Shown in pieces: positions 12,429-13,461 of a stretch of 13,461 nt of DNA. Position 1 is the first letter of the stretch, and each line of letters begins with the position of its first letter. Under the pieces are notes generated by a model. It worked only from the letters and a program-made list of their open reading frames with translations. It had not been told where the DNA came from and did no database searches. This DNA comes from Deltaproteobacteria bacterium RBG_16_54_11. Its GTDB lineage: Bacteria; Desulfobacterota; B13-G15; RBG-16-54-18. The translations under genes were made by a program, and so were the position numbers. The stretch spans positions 909-14,369 of the forward strand of contig MGQS01000015.1 of NCBI GenBank assembly GCA_001797905.1, read 5' to 3'.

Positions 12429-13461
12429 ATGCAGAAAAAGAGATTACTGGTGATGGGGCTTATTGCGCTCTTTCTGACCTTTGCCCTGAGCAGCTTCACG
12501 TATGGTGCAGGGGACGGAAACTTTAGATTTGGCAAGAACGTAAAGATGCCTGCTGAGGAGACGGCAGCAGGCGGACTTGCCGCTGCCGGAGCTAATGTTG
12601 AGATCCTGGGGAATGTGGGGGGTGGCCTCAAAGCCGCCGGCGCCAATGTCGTCACCTCGGGGGATGTCCAGGGTGAGCTCATGGCTTGCGGCGCCAACGT
12701 GGTCCTTGCAGGCAAATACCACAGCAAGGTCAGGGCTGCGGCGTCCAATCTGACCCTCTCAGGGACCTTTGATGGTGATGTGAACGTGGCAGCAGCCAGG
12801 ATAACCGTGGCCCCGACTGCCTTGATCAAGGGTAATCTTATATACGCAAGCGCCGACCTCAACCTGCAGAAGGGATCCCGGGTCATGGGAGAGGTGATCC
12901 AACGTCAGGTGATGGTGAAAAAGGAAAGGATCGAGAAGTGGGGCCGCCAAGGCTTAAAGGCCCTTATTCCAATCGGGATCTTTTTCTGGCTCATCTCCAT
13001 CGTGGCCCTCATCATCGTGGGGTTGCTCGTCTACTACCTGTTTCCCAAAAAGACCAATGCCGTCATTAGCACTATTTCTCAGTCTCCCTGGAAGAACCTG
13101 TGGTTCGGCTTCATCTTTCTCGTGGTGGTGCCGGTTGCCATCATCGTCTCGTTTATCACCGTGGTGGGCATACCCGCCGGGATAATCGCCGGTATTTTCT
13201 ATGGGATCGCCATCTATATCAGCAGCATTTATATGGGGGTGTGGATAGGAAGAAAGATCCTCGGCTATATCAAGAAATCCATGGCCACGGCATTCTTCTG
13301 GCCTTTGGTGGTGGGGACGATCATCATCGGGCTGCTCACCCTCATCCCCATCATAGGCTGTCTCTTTAGACTCTTGATCCTCCTGCTCACTCTGGGGGCT
13401 ATGTGGCTGGTTATGTGGAAGACCATCCCATCGCGTGCGCAGAGGAAGGCGCAAAGAAAGC
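12429..13461 (+). CDS. Bactofilin-like repeat protein with C-terminal transmembrane domain (partial)
   Basis: The open frame runs off the window end, with 344 codons visible. A signal peptide or anchor (residues 1-26) is followed by about six 16-18-residue repeats (roughly 47-155). The repeats are built on the pattern AAGANV-hydrophobic-GxVxG, as in LAAAGANVEILGNVGG and LKAAGANVVTSGDVQG. This is a right-handed beta-solenoid pattern like that of bactofilins (polymer-forming cytoskeletal proteins). A basic linker follows, then four to five membrane helices (about 178-206, 224-248, 250-275, 288-332). The repeat domain is probably outside the cytoplasm. GGGGAGGTG four bases upstream supports the start. 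Function is unknown, with an envelope scaffold as a guess. Confidence 0.75.
   Translation, partial: MQKKRLLVMGLIALFLTFALSSFTYGAGDGNFRFGKNVKMPAEETAAGGLAAAGANVEILGNVGGGLKAAGANVVTSGDVQGELMACGANVVLAGKYHSKVRAAASNLTLSGTFDGDVNVAAARITVAPTALIKGNLIYASADLNLQKGSRVMGEVIQRQVMVKKERIEKWGRQGLKALIPIGIFFWLISIVALIIVGLLVYYLFPKKTNAVISTISQSPWKNLWFGFIFLVVVPVAIIVSFITVVGIPAGIIAGIFYGIAIYISSIYMGVWIGRKILGYIKKSMATAFFWPLVVGTIIIGLLTLIPIIGCLFRLLILLLTLGAMWLVMWKTIPSRAQRKAQRK

Overview
The window looks like a chromosomal segment of an anaerobic bacterium that decodes UGA as selenocysteine. A deltaproteobacterial (Desulfobacterota-type) host is the best guess. The guess rests on the gene style, the hemE-hemH-hemY order and a Sec-containing organometal lyase, and it is an inference, not a measurement. 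GC is a little over half in most genes and clearly lower between about 5.4 and 6.6 kb. No rRNA, tRNA, CRISPR array or insertion sequence was recognised.

Left part (1-1690, minus strand). The most striking locus is a MerB-like organomercurial/organometal lyase (171-872). It is readable only if two in-frame TGA codons are translated. Both TGAs fall exactly where classical MerB has its two catalytic cysteines (Cys96 and Cys159). Each is followed 17-19 nt later by a hairpin whose apical loop contains GGUC, the core of the bacterial SECIS loop bound by SelB. I therefore read it as one 233-residue selenoprotein with Sec92 and Sec157. From memory it matches the family called SaoL, part of a proposed selenocysteine-assisted organometal system. 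Upstream lies a complete vapBC toxin-antitoxin pair with its own sigma70-type promoter and a probable terminator.

Haem block (1738-5125, minus strand). hemE, hemH and hemY overlap by ATGA junctions and form a compact operon. It runs from uroporphyrinogen III decarboxylation to iron insertion and flavin-dependent porphyrinogen oxidation.

Middle (5132-8830). This part holds a composite palindromic repeat, a small methyltransferase, an AT-rich gene for a short secreted protein, a YhhN-type membrane protein and a four-helix membrane protein. A ~103-bp direct repeat flanks the yhhN gene. It duplicates the promoter and start region of the four-helix protein gene. Next comes an MntA/HepT (MNT/HEPN) toxin-antitoxin pair in which hepT is frameshifted just after its active site.

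Right part (8858-13461, mostly plus strand). Genes here are an SPL/SplB-like radical SAM protein, a cysteine-rich DUF3795 protein, a PaaI-like hotdog thioesterase, a small membrane protein, a CPBP intramembrane protease and a large bactofilin-like/transmembrane protein that runs off the window end. A leftward promoter with an overlapping 15-bp palindrome, a 24-codon ORF and a shared terminator at 9688-9905 look like a ~180-nt regulated transcript.

A short interspersed motif (consensus around ACTGGCCAAAGGGCCACC plus TTCGGC) occurs five times, at 24, 111, 5208, 5223 and, inverted, 11454.
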